Shown in pieces: positions 24,130-31,649 of a stretch of 64,000 nucleotides of DNA; the first letter of the stretch is position 1, and every line of letters starts with the position of its first letter. A program made the position numbers and the translations under genes. This stretch comes from Marinobacter sp050379415 (GTDB lineage Bacteria > Pseudomonadota > Gammaproteobacteria > Pseudomonadales > Oleiphilaceae): NCBI RefSeq assembly GCF_050379415.1, contig NZ_JBNRLS010000001.1, forward strand, positions 434,001 through 498,000, in the 5' to 3' direction. Below the pieces are notes generated by a model. It saw nothing but the letters and a program-made list of their open reading frames with translations, was not told the DNA's origin and made no database searches.

Positions 24130-24977
24130 TCGTCTCCCCCTGCCTGCACAGGATCCTCAAAGTAAAAGATGCTCACTCCGGTGCGCACCGGCTCGCCGGT
24201 GTGGTTGCCGGTACCGTTGCCCGCAATTCCCCGGTCATGGGGCCCCAGCCATTTGTCGAGCTGTTCAAGCAGGGCCTGGGACTGGGCGGCCGCATGGGCA
24301 CGCCAGCGGTCCATGATTTCCGGGGGAATGTTGTCGTAGGTCAGTGTCCGCTGGAACAGGGGCTGCCGGTCCGATTCACTACTTACAAGGTTATAGTCGA
24401 TAGTTGCGATAAGGTCAGATACATCTTCCCCGAAGATCTGGAGCATTTCCTCGCTGTCACCGGCCGGCACATAGGCTCGCTGCCTGAGCTCGATCTGCCC
24501 TGAGTCACTGTCCACGGACGCAACGCCCACCCGGACCAATTCGTCCAGCACCGCGCGGGGCGGGACGTCACCGCTGTATTGCCTGACCAGTTCGCTGAAG
24601 CTCAGCGAGCCTTCGAACGAGAGCAAGGCCGGCTCACCATCGCGGGCCTGGAAGGCTTCGTCGTGCACCCAGCCGGATACCACCCGCGAAGCGCGGTTGG
24701 CATGGGTGGTGGTCCCGCGTACCGGATTCTCCCCGGCCAGGATCTCGCGCTGGCGTTTGACTTCCTTGCGGGTCAGGCCGGTCATCACTGCTGCCCTGGA
24801 ATCCGTGGGTTTTCGACGGCCGCCGGAAGAATCTTCCAGCGCGGCTTCCACATAGGCTCGTTTGACCAACTCCGCGAACTCCCCGAAGGGGATGCCATTA
24901 CGCAACAACAATCTGGCAAGAGGGCGCAGAATACGGAACAGTGCCTGGTGCAGGGGTTTGATGTCAGTGTCGCTCAT
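24126..24977 (-). CDS. DUF6502 family protein
   Basis: A 283-residue cytosolic protein without signal peptide or membrane helix. The N-terminal half has a helix-turn-helix-like segment (IPFGEFAELVKRAYVEAALED, about 29-50, then MTGLTRKEVKRQREIL), and the rest looks like a second winged-helix plus a mixed domain. It is likely DNA-binding. It sits between two DUF5666 lipoprotein genes and has a TGGGA-N6-TCCCA palindrome directly upstream, so it may be the local regulator and control itself. That function is inferred. Confidence 0.75.
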   Translation of the reverse strand: MSDTDIKPLHQALFRILRPLARLLLRNGIPFGEFAELVKRAYVEAALEDSSGGRRKPTDSRAAVMTGLTRKEVKRQREILAGENPVRGTTTHANRASRVVSGWVHDEAFQARDGEPALLSFEGSLSFSELVRQYSGDVPPRAVLDELVRVGVASVDSDSGQIELRQRAYVPAGDSEEMLQIFGEDVSDLIATIDYNLVSSESDRQPLFQRTLTYDNIPPEIMDRWRAHAAAQSQALLEQLDKWLGPHDRGIAGNGTGNHTGEPVRTGVSIFYFEDPVQAGGDE

Positions 24978-24980
24978 CTT

Positions 24981-24996
24981 TGGGATTGTATTCCCA
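24981..24996. promoter_or_regulatory. TGGGA-N6-TCCCA operator upstream of the DUF6502 gene
   Basis: TGGGATTGTATTCCCA is a perfect inverted repeat four bases upstream of the DUF6502 start. The same pattern occurs twice before the other DUF5666 gene (26540-26555 and 26566-26581) with different central bases, so the half-sites rather than the centre are conserved. Confidence 0.65.
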
Positions 24997-25044
24997 AGGC
25001 AGACCCGAAGCCAGAGCGCGGTTGCCCGCGCCCCGGCACAGGCC

Positions 25045-26481
25045 TCAATCGTCGAGACTGCCGGTCAGCTGGTACTGGCCGCCAGATGTTGCCGCATATT
25101 CCACCTCGACCTCATCACCGACAGAGACACCGGAAAGACTGTACCCGTTGGCCAGGATTTCAAGGTTCATGAGGGTGATAGAGGTACCGGAGACAGCCGT
25201 CACCCGGCCTTCCAGTTCGAAGTCATTATCGTCGTCGTCATCGTCTCGCTCGATACTGATGGCTTCAAGGTAACCACCCTCGTCGTCACGTTGACGCCCC
25301 TCGATCTCAAGATACTCACCTACTGACAGGCTGTTGAGATCGTCGACCCGGTCACGGCTGTCATCGTCCTCGCTGTCATCATCGCGGATCAGGGTCGCAC
25401 CGGTCAGGCGCACGTCTACCCCACTCACCACGAGCCGCTCGGCGGCCAGATCGATGGACTCGATCACGCCATCAAGCTCGGCATCACCATCCCGACCTTC
25501 GACTTCCTCGGCGATCAGCACTCCATTCCGGAACTCGCCTTCGACCTTGACCCTGAGGCCATTCTGGAGGCTGTCCTGGCTCAGGTCATCGAACTCGGTG
25601 TCTGAGGTCAGCCGAACGGTTACCCCATTGACCTCAAACTGGCCGGCAGCGGCGTCATAGTTGGCAATGTCACCGGCCACTTCGGCATCGTCATCATCGT
25701 CAAACAGATTGTCTTCATCGTCGATCTCCTCGGCTAGCAGGGTATCGCCGGCGGCGTTCAGCTGGCCTTCCACCTCAACCACGAGGCCATTTTCAAGGGC
25801 ATCAAGACTGAAGTCGTCATCAGCAACCGCGCTGGTGTAATCCACCTTGAAGCCATTGATCGTGAAAGTCTGGGCGTCCGGATCCAGGTCAGCCACCACG
25901 CCTTCAAGCTCGGCCTCGTTGGCATCGTCCAAGCTGTCGCCGAGGAGGCGAACACTCACGTAAGCTGCCTGGAATCGACCATCGTCCAGGCGCCAGCCGC
26001 TGACCCGCACCTGGTAGGCGGTCGGATCACTGGCCAGAGTGACCGGGCTGACGCCGCCAAAAGCCGTCTGCCCATCCAGCAACACGATCTGTCCCAGGAG
26101 CTCAAGCTGCCCGGTCCGGTTGACGTCATCCCAGCTCGCGCTGGTAACGGGCCCACGCAGGGTGTCGTCGTAGCTCACCAGACGCGCCTCGCCCTCGCCA
26201 TCATCGTCCCAGCTACCGTTGACCTTGAGGATCATGCCCTTCTCGAGCTGATCCTCACGCTCGATGCCGTCATCGCTGTCGACACTGCCATCGGTGCGGA
26301 ACCGGGTTCCGTTGACATACACGCTGCCGAAGCCGGTGACCGGGCCAACGCTGGTGCCGTCTGAGGTGGTGCTGACTGTGTCTGTGGAGGCGCTGCCGCC
26401 ACCACCGCACGCCGCAAGTGAGCCGGCCAGAGCACCGGTGAGGGCAAGTTTTACTGCCAGAGTCAGGGGATTGCGTTTCAT
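25045..26481 (-). CDS. DUF5666 lipoprotein (copy A)
   Basis: A 478-residue paralog of the DUF5666 protein at 22585-24129. It has a lipoprotein signal (MKRNPLTLAVKLALTGALAG, lipobox LAACGG) and the same opening after the Cys: GPVTGFGSVYVNGTRF here and GPVSGFGSVFVNGVRF there. Several acidic runs (DDEDNLFDDDDDAEV, ERDDDDDDNDFE) are evident. The start at 26481 has a TGGAGAAG ribosome site; an upstream frame of 43 residues is not supported. It is the first gene of the DUF5666-DUF6502-DUF5666 set. Confidence 0.85.
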   Translation of the reverse strand: MKRNPLTLAVKLALTGALAGSLAACGGGGSASTDTVSTTSDGTSVGPVTGFGSVYVNGTRFRTDGSVDSDDGIEREDQLEKGMILKVNGSWDDDGEGEARLVSYDDTLRGPVTSASWDDVNRTGQLELLGQIVLLDGQTAFGGVSPVTLASDPTAYQVRVSGWRLDDGRFQAAYVSVRLLGDSLDDANEAELEGVVADLDPDAQTFTINGFKVDYTSAVADDDFSLDALENGLVVEVEGQLNAAGDTLLAEEIDDEDNLFDDDDDAEVAGDIANYDAAAGQFEVNGVTVRLTSDTEFDDLSQDSLQNGLRVKVEGEFRNGVLIAEEVEGRDGDAELDGVIESIDLAAERLVVSGVDVRLTGATLIRDDDSEDDDSRDRVDDLNSLSVGEYLEIEGRQRDDEGGYLEAISIERDDDDDDNDFELEGRVTAVSGTSITLMNLEILANGYSLSGVSVGDEVEVEYAATSGGQYQLTGSLDD

Positions 26482-26539
26482 TGATCTTCTCCAGGTTGTT
26501 GCTTTTCGTTTTCGGGCCGGCGGGGTGTTTTGCCGGATT

Positions 26540-26581
26540 TGGGATTTATTTCCCATTTTATTTTTTGGGAATTTAGTCCCA
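26540..26581. promoter_or_regulatory. Tandem TGGGA-N6-TCCCA operators upstream of DUF5666 copy A
   Basis: TGGGATTTATTTCCCA (26540-26555) and TGGGAATTTAGTCCCA (26566-26581) are two perfect inverted repeats with centres 26 bp apart (about 2.5 turns), 59-100 bases before the start codon. The central six bases differ, while TGGGA and TCCCA are constant. The same motif precedes the DUF6502 gene. Confidence 0.7.
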
Positions 26582-26642
26582 ATTTTCATAGCTGTCCAGA
26601 TTTTGATCATTAAATTTTTGTGACGGAGTGACAGGTGAAGGA

Positions 26643-26782
26643 GGGGTCAGATGAAGGCTTTCATCTGACCCCGGAGTTTGGGTTTGGAGTTTGAGGTTAA
26701 GGAGGGGTCAGATGAAGGCTTTCATCTGACCCCGGAGGTGGGCGCGAAGATCGGGGTCTGAAGAAAGCCTTCTTCTGACCCC
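26643..26782. repeat. Palindromic repeat cluster 4 (ATGAA, ATGAA, AAGAA types)
   Basis: Copies lie at 26643-26672, 26704-26733 and 26753-26782. The first two share the centre GGCT and are followed by CCGGAG; the third has a T-T mismatch at position 7 and ends in CCCTTTTTCACC, which would make a plausible intrinsic terminator on the plus strand. The cluster separates the DUF5666 promoter from the DUF6435 micro-gene. No gene is seen in 26582-26858. Confidence 0.95.
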
Positions 26783-26858
26783 TTTTTCACCACCGAGGCT
26801 GTGAACTAATCCGCGCAGCGGGCGTACCCCTGTTTAATCCAACTAATCGGGAGCAACC

Positions 26859-27035
26859 ATGCTGGGATTTCTGAAAGGTGATCCGAAGAAGAAACTGAAG
26901 AAAGCCTACGAGGACAAACTCGCCAAGGCGCTCCATGCGCAGCGGAATGGGGATTTGCGCACGCATGGAACGTTGATGGAGGAGGCGGAGAAGATTTATG
27001 GGGAGTTGCAGGCTTTGGAGAAAGAGGGGAAGTAA
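26859..27035 (+). CDS. DUF6435 family small protein (58 aa)
   Basis: A 58-residue, charged, soluble helical protein. It opens MLGFLKGDPKKKLKKAYEDK and contains HAQRNGDLRTHGTLMEEAEK, which is typical of the DUF6435 (Lacal_2735-like) family found in marine gammaproteobacteria and Bacteroidetes. CGGGAG lies eight bases before the ATG. It is isolated between two palindromic repeat clusters (3' end 24 bases from the next cluster), so it is probably its own transcription unit. Function unknown. Confidence 0.82.
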   Translation: MLGFLKGDPKKKLKKAYEDKLAKALHAQRNGDLRTHGTLMEEAEKIYGELQALEKEGK

Positions 27036-27058
27036 AGACGGGAGGTTGGCGTGAAGAT

Positions 27059-27201
27059 GGGGTCAGAAGAAGGCGTTCTTCTGACCCCGTGACTGGTTTT
27101 GGCTGTGGAGTTTGACGCTAAGGTGGGGTCAGAAGAAGGTTTTCTTCAGACCCCGGGGGGACGGTGAACCTGGGGTCTGATGAACGCTTTCATCTGACCC
27201 C
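27059..27201. repeat. Palindromic repeat cluster 5 (AAGAA, AAGAA, ATGAA types)
   Basis: Copies lie at 27059-27088, 27125-27154 and 27172-27201, between the DUF6435 gene and the convergent cbpM gene. The second has an A-A and the third a T-T mismatch at arm position 7, so the two are in opposite orientation. The last copy ends 14 bases from the cbpM stop. Confidence 0.95.
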
Positions 27202-27215
27202 GTCTTCAAGAGGTC

Positions 27216-27560
27216 TCACTCCCCCAGCAAATGCCGCACCTGCCGGTTCAGCCGGTCCACCTCCCGGCGCATTTCCTGCACTTCGTCCAGCAGGTCCAGC
27301 GACATAGCCAGGCCCGGCAGATTGATCTTGAGATCCCGCTGTAGCCGCATGGCCTTGCGCAGGCGGCTGAGGGCGGCGACGTCAAACTGCCACTGCCCGG
27401 CCTCGGGGATATCCTCTACGGGCGCAATGACGCCGTAGTTCACCAGTTTGATAACGAACTCGGCGTGGCACTCGCCCCGCTCGCAAATTTCTCGCAGGGT
27501 GAAGGTGTCGCCCTCGGAGTGCACCACTTCCACGGTCAGAATCTGGTCTTGCCTGGTCAT
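27216..27560 (-). CDS. cbpM: Chaperone modulator CbpM
   Basis: A 114-residue helical protein that inhibits the DnaJ-like co-chaperone CbpA. Typical CbpM features are the MerR-like N-terminus (FTLREICERGECHAEFVIKL and VNYGVIAP), LRKAMRLQRDLKINLPGLAM, and a C-terminal coiled coil (EVQEMRREVDRLNRQVRHLL). It lies 13 bases after cbpA on the same strand, the usual cbpAM arrangement. Confidence 0.92.
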   Translation of the reverse strand: MTRQDQILTVEVVHSEGDTFTLREICERGECHAEFVIKLVNYGVIAPVEDIPEAGQWQFDVAALSRLRKAMRLQRDLKINLPGLAMSLDLLDEVQEMRREVDRLNRQVRHLLGE

Positions 27561-27573
27561 TTCCTACCCCCGC

Positions 27574-28545
27574 TCAGACATGGAGCTTGCTGCGTGGATT
27601 GAAGTTCTTTTCGGCCTCAGCCAGCTGCTCGTATAGCTTTTCGGCTTCCGGCGTGTGCTGCTCGGGCATGGCAACCTGCAGGATCACGATCTGATCACCC
27701 GGATGTTTGCCAGGGAAGCCCTTGCCCTTGAGCCGGAGCTTGCGGCCGCTGGTGGAGCCCTTGGGCACTTTCACATTCACCTTGGAGCCGACGGTGGGAA
27801 CCGTGACGGTCGCACCCAATGCCGCCTCCCAGGGTGCCACCGGCACCGTGATCAGCACGTCGTGCCCTTCCACAGTGAAGTGCGGATGCGGCGCGAACTC
27901 GATCTCGATAAACAGGTCACCCGGCTCGCCGCCACCAATCCCGGGCGACCCCTGCCCCTTCAGGCGAATATGCTGGCCTTCGCGCATGCCGGCGGGGATC
28001 TTCACTTTCAGAGTCTTTTGCCGGGCAATTACGCGCCCCTGCTCGTCAGCCTCATGCACAGTAAATGACACCTGCTTCTCGCAGCCGTGGAACGCTTCCT
28101 CCAGGAACAACGCGAGGCGGGCATGAACGTCCTCACCACGCATGCGCATGTTCTGACGGAAGCCGCCCCCACCAAAGCCACCGGAAAAACCGCCGCGGCG
28201 ACCGCCACCGAAGATTTCCTCGAAGAAGTCACTGAACTGGCTGGCGTCGGCGTCGGTGAAGCCACCGCCACCAAAACCGGAAGCACTCTGCCAGCCGGGT
28301 GGTGGTTCGAACGAGCCGTCACTACGGGCACCGTACTTGCGCAACTGGTCGTACTCCGCGCGCTTTTCCGGATCTTTCAGGACTTCATAGGCCTCGCCAA
28401 CGTCCTTGAACTTTTCATCGGCCTTTTCTTCCTTGCTGACGTCCGGGTGGTATTTCCGCGCCAGCTTGCGGTAGGCCTTCTTGATTTCCTCGGGGGTGGC
28501 AGACTCGCTCACACCAAGTACGGCGTAATAGTCTTTGAATTCCAT
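27574..28545 (-). CDS. cbpA: DnaJ-like curved DNA-binding co-chaperone CbpA
   Basis: A 323-residue class B J-protein. It has a J domain (about 4-70, with the HPD motif in KYHPDVSKEE), a Gly/Phe-rich linker (about 75-135) and a DnaJ C-terminal substrate-binding region (about 140-310) without the zinc-finger domain of DnaJ. It stimulates DnaK and can bind the nucleoid. The ATG at 28545 has GAGGA upstream, which favours it over a start five codons earlier. Confidence 0.93.
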   Translation of the reverse strand: MEFKDYYAVLGVSESATPEEIKKAYRKLARKYHPDVSKEEKADEKFKDVGEAYEVLKDPEKRAEYDQLRKYGARSDGSFEPPPGWQSASGFGGGGFTDADASQFSDFFEEIFGGGRRGGFSGGFGGGGFRQNMRMRGEDVHARLALFLEEAFHGCEKQVSFTVHEADEQGRVIARQKTLKVKIPAGMREGQHIRLKGQGSPGIGGGEPGDLFIEIEFAPHPHFTVEGHDVLITVPVAPWEAALGATVTVPTVGSKVNVKVPKGSTSGRKLRLKGKGFPGKHPGDQIVILQVAMPEQHTPEAEKLYEQLAEAEKNFNPRSKLHV

Positions 28546-28600
28546 TACGGTCCTCACCACTGGTTAATCGTTCTGAGCTTTTTGCTCGTTTGCTAACCAC

Positions 28601-28629
28601 TATATTTGATGAGGTTCGGAAAATTACAA
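28601..28629 (-). promoter_or_regulatory. Candidate promoter of cbpA-cbpM
   Basis: On the minus strand TTGTAA (28629-28624) and AATATA (28606-28601) are 17 bases apart, about 56 bases before the cbpA start. A TATAGT two bases further on could serve instead. No heat-shock promoter was recognised. Confidence 0.4.
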
Positions 28630-28701
28630 GGGCCGGCTGGAACTTACTTGAGGTGGGTCAGGGTTTGGAGTTTTCATCCGTAGCCTGCGAGTCGGGTGGC
28701 A

Positions 28702-28812
28702 GAGCCGGGGTGGACAGAGCGTTCAGAAAACGCCCGTGAATACGTCCCTGTAGGGCTTCGTCGCGCCATCCATGGCGCTCCAGATTTCTGAACGCTCTGT
28801 CCACCCCGGCTC
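28702..28812 (-). repeat. Long hairpin H2 (A-type, NGGA double loop)
   Basis: A perfect 28-bp stem is formed by 28702-28729 and 28785-28812. On the minus strand the apical part contains GCGCCA-TGGA-TGGCGC and TAC-AGGGAC-GTA. It is paired with H3 (28850-28957) 37 bp away in opposite orientation. GTAGCCTGCGAGTCGGG at about 28680-28696 and the matching GCAACCCACAGGCTAC at 28966-28981 bracket the pair. The pair lies downstream of fba and upstream of cbpA. Confidence 0.85.
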
Positions 28813-28849
28813 ATTCAGGCATTCCGGATATATCGAGAGGCCAGACGTG

Positions 28850-28957
28850 ATTGGGGCGGAGGCCCTGTTCAAAACTGTCTGTGGCCAAGGATGGCCACAG
28901 CCAAGCCCTACAGGGACGTACTTGCGGGCGTGTTTTGAACAGGGCCTCCGCCCCAAT
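28850..28957 (+). repeat. Long hairpin H3 (A-type, NGGA double loop)
   Basis: A perfect 26-bp stem is formed by 28850-28875 and 28932-28957. The apical part on the plus strand holds a 9-bp stem CTGTGGCCA-AGGA-TGGCCACAG and then TAC-AGGGAC-GTA. It begins 46 bases beyond the fba stop on that gene's downstream side. Its GGA strand is antisense to fba, whereas H2 is sense. Confidence 0.85.
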
Positions 28958-29002
28958 CTGCCCCCGCAACCCACAGGCTACAGGGACAACCTACTCCAGA
29001 CC

Positions 29003-30067
29003 TTATTTGATCTTGGGATCCAGCTCGCCGGCCGCATAGCGCTCGAACATGCGCTCGAGGTTGATCGGCTTGATCTTGCTGGCGTTGCCGGCACAACCGA
29101 AGGCTTCGTAGCGTGCGATGCACACTTCGGTCATGGCCTTCATGGTTTCCTTGAGGAATTTGCGCGGGTCGAACTCGGCCGGGTTTTCGGCCAGGAAGCG
29201 ACGGACCGCGCCGGTAGAGGCCAGGCGCAGGTCGGTGTCGATGTTGACCTTGCGCACGCCGTGCTTGATACCTTCGACGATTTCTTCAACCGGGACACCG
29301 TAGGTTTCCGGGATTTCACCGCCGTATTCGTTGATGATCTTCAGCCATTCCTGGGGTACGGAGCTGGAGCCGTGCATGACCAGGTGGGTGTCGGGAATCC
29401 GGGCGTGGATTTCCTTGATGCGGTCGATGGCCAGGATGTCGCCGGTGGGCGGACGGGTGAACTTGTAGGCGCCGTGGCTGGTGCCGATGGCGATGGCCAG
29501 GGCGTCCACCTGGGTTTTCTTGACGAAGTCCGCGGCTTCTTCCGGATCGGTCAGCATCTGGCTGTGGTCCAGGGTGCCTTCCGCGCCGATGCCGTCTTCT
29601 TCGCCGGCCTGGCCGGTTTCCAGGGAGCCCAGGCAACCGAGCTCGCCTTCTACGGAGACGCCACAGGCGTGGGCCATTTCGACGGTGCGGCGGGTGACGT
29701 CGACGTTGTACTCGTAGTCGGTCGGGGTTTTGCCGTCTTCACCCAGGGAGCCGTCCATCATGACGGAGCTGAAACCCAGCTGGATGGAGCGCTGGCACAC
29801 GGCGGGGCTGGTGCCGTGGTCCTGGTGCATGACGACCGGGATGTGCGGGAATTCCTCGATCGCGGCCAGGATCAGGTGGCGCAGGAACGGGGCGCCGGCG
29901 TATTTGCGGGCACCGGCGGAGGCCTGGACGATGACCGGGGAGTCGGTCTTGTCGGCGGCTTCCATGATGGCGCGCATTTGTTCGAGGTTGTTTACGTTAA
30001 AGGCTGGCACACCGTAACCATGCTCGGCGGCGTGGTCCAGCATTTGCCGCATCGAAATCAGGGCCAT
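29003..30067 (-). CDS. fba: Fructose-bisphosphate aldolase, class II
   Basis: A 354-residue zinc-dependent aldolase that interconverts fructose-1,6-bisphosphate with DHAP and glyceraldehyde-3-phosphate. It starts MALISMRQMLDHAAEHGYGV, with the zinc-ligand motif VVMHQDHGTS (about 78-87), GSLGEDGKTP and a late GSSSVPQEW phosphate loop. AGGAGA lies before the ATG at 30067, deciding against a longer upstream frame. It is the last gene of the tkt-epd-pgk-fba run; the gap before it holds hairpin H4. Confidence 0.95.
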   Translation of the reverse strand: MALISMRQMLDHAAEHGYGVPAFNVNNLEQMRAIMEAADKTDSPVIVQASAGARKYAGAPFLRHLILAAIEEFPHIPVVMHQDHGTSPAVCQRSIQLGFSSVMMDGSLGEDGKTPTDYEYNVDVTRRTVEMAHACGVSVEGELGCLGSLETGQAGEEDGIGAEGTLDHSQMLTDPEEAADFVKKTQVDALAIAIGTSHGAYKFTRPPTGDILAIDRIKEIHARIPDTHLVMHGSSSVPQEWLKIINEYGGEIPETYGVPVEEIVEGIKHGVRKVNIDTDLRLASTGAVRRFLAENPAEFDPRKFLKETMKAMTEVCIARYEAFGCAGNASKIKPINLERMFERYAAGELDPKIK

Positions 30068-30134
30068 GGGTCGTCTCCTTCGTTGGATTTTGGGTAGTTG
30101 AATTCTGTTCGTTTCTTGCTTTGGAGTCTGCTGC

Positions 30135-30321
30135 GGATGGAGGGGGAACAGCTTCGCGGAACCGCTACAAGCACCCCTTCGGGGTCCGGCCAGCAATCAT
30201 CGATTGCTGTCGTTCGGCTGCGCATGAAGCTCCGCTTCATAAACGCTTGCCTTACCCCTGTGCGCTTCTCTCAGGCCATCCCTGGCCTTCGAGATTCCGC
30301 GAAGCTGTTCCCCCTCCATCC
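30135..30321 (-). repeat. Long hairpin H4 (A-type variant with enlarged head), between pgk and fba
   Basis: A perfect 27-bp stem is formed by 30135-30161 and 30295-30321. The head is 133 bases, more than twice the usual 52-58. On the minus strand it begins with AGGCCA-GGGA-TGGCCT as in the other A-type copies; the second GGA hairpin is degenerate (CACAGGGGTAAG). It adds further small hairpins, including ATGAAGC/GCTTCAT, AGCAATC/GATTGCT and ACCCC/GGGGT. It would be in the pgk-fba intercistronic mRNA. No gene is seen in 30068-30371. Confidence 0.8.
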
Positions 30322-30371
30322 TTGCGATTCTGGCCTTGTAGCTGGCCTCGCTCAGAATCTGTGTTCTCGAC

Positions 30372-31532
30372 TTACGCGCCGCGTTCTTCCAGTACTGCTA
30401 CTGCCGGCAGTGTCTTGCCTTCGACGAATTCAAGGAACGCGCCGCCGCCGGTGGAGATGTAGGAGATTTTGTCAGCAACGCCGTACTTGTCAACGGCGGC
30501 GACGGTGTCGCCACCGCCGGCGAGGGAGAAGGCGTCGCTTTGGGCGATGGCTTCGGCCAGGGCTTTGGTGCCGTTGCCGAACTGGTCGAATTCAAAGACG
30601 CCGACCGGGCCGTTCCAGAGGATGGTTTTGGCGTTCTTGAGCAGCTCGGCGAATTTGCCGGCGGTTTCGGGGCCGACGTCGAGGATCATGTCACCTTCAG
30701 CAACATCGGAGATGTTCTTGGTGGTGGCGGTGGCGGTTTCGGCGAATTCGCTGGCGACCACTACGTCTACCGGCAGCGGGATTTCGACGCGGCTGGCAAT
30801 TTCTTTGGCGGTGTCGATCAGATCGTGTTCGCACAGGGATTTGCCGACCGGGTGGCCCGCGGCTGCCAGGAAGGTGTTGGCGATGCCGCCGCCGACGATG
30901 ATCTGGTCGCAGACTTTTTCCAGGGCGTTGAGGACGTCGAGTTTGGTGGAGACCTTGGAGCCACCGACGATGGCGACGACCGGTTTGGCCGGGTTGTCCA
31001 GGGCTTTGCCGAGGGCTTCGAGTTCGGCAGCCAGTAGCGGGCCGGCGCAGGCTTCGGGGGCGAAGCGGGCGACGCCGTGGGTGGAGGCCTGGGCTCGGTG
31101 GGCCGTGCCGAAGGCATCCATGACGTAGACGTCGCACAGGGCAGCGTATTTCCTGGACAGTTCTTCGTCGTCTTTCTTTTCGCCCTTGTTGAAGCGGACG
31201 TTTTCGAACAGGACGACTTCGCCGTCGGCTACTTCGACGCCGTCGAGGTAGTCCTTGATCAGGCGGACTTCCTGGCCGAGGACTTTGGTCAGGTGGTCGG
31301 CGACGGGCTTCATGGAGGAGGCTTCGTCGTAGACGCCTTCTTCCGGACGGCCCAGGTGGGACATCAGCATGACTTTGGCACCGGCGTCTTTCGCTGCCTT
31401 GATAGTGGGCAGGGAGGCGCGGATGCGGGCGTCACTGGTTACCTTGCCGTCTTTGACCGGCACGTTGAGGTCTTCGCGGATCAGGACCCGCTTGCCGGCG
31501 AGGTCCAGGTCGGTCATTTTCTTGATGGCCAT
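30372..31532 (-). CDS. pgk: Phosphoglycerate kinase
   Basis: A 386-residue cytosolic glycolytic enzyme transferring phosphate between 1,3-bisphosphoglycerate and ADP. Recognisable are the substrate motif RVLIREDLNVPVKDG near the start, MSHLGRPEEG (about 58-67), the hinge region VAIVGGSKVSTKLDVLNAL and the nucleotide loop SLAGGGDTVAAVDKYG. Full length. It lies between epd (with repeat cluster 6 between them) and fba. Confidence 0.97.
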   Translation of the reverse strand: MAIKKMTDLDLAGKRVLIREDLNVPVKDGKVTSDARIRASLPTIKAAKDAGAKVMLMSHLGRPEEGVYDEASSMKPVADHLTKVLGQEVRLIKDYLDGVEVADGEVVLFENVRFNKGEKKDDEELSRKYAALCDVYVMDAFGTAHRAQASTHGVARFAPEACAGPLLAAELEALGKALDNPAKPVVAIVGGSKVSTKLDVLNALEKVCDQIIVGGGIANTFLAAAGHPVGKSLCEHDLIDTAKEIASRVEIPLPVDVVVASEFAETATATTKNISDVAEGDMILDVGPETAGKFAELLKNAKTILWNGPVGVFEFDQFGNGTKALAEAIAQSDAFSLAGGGDTVAAVDKYGVADKISYISTGGGAFLEFVEGKTLPAVAVLEERGA

Positions 31533-31574
31533 TTGTTCGTCCTTAAATTCAGAGTTTTTCAGTCAAGTCGAGCT

Positions 31575-31649
31575 GGGGTCAGATGAAGGCGTTCATCAGA
31601 CCCCTGAGACAGTAAACCCGGGGTCCGATGAAAGCTTTCATCTGCCCCC
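31575..31649. repeat. Palindromic repeat cluster 6 (two copies, ATGAA type)
   Basis: Copies lie at 31575-31604 and 31620-31649 in the 105-base gap between epd and pgk. The second has diverged (GGGGTCCG on the left arm and CTGCCCC on the right) but keeps ATGAA/TTCAT. As the genes run in the same direction, the repeats would be transcribed between the two cistrons. Confidence 0.92.

Noticed and set aside
28723..28974. Short frames translating to peptides such as GATKPYRDVFTGVF in the hairpin region
   Set aside because: These are translations of the conserved hairpin head and its stem, and recur wherever the element occurs. They are not genes.
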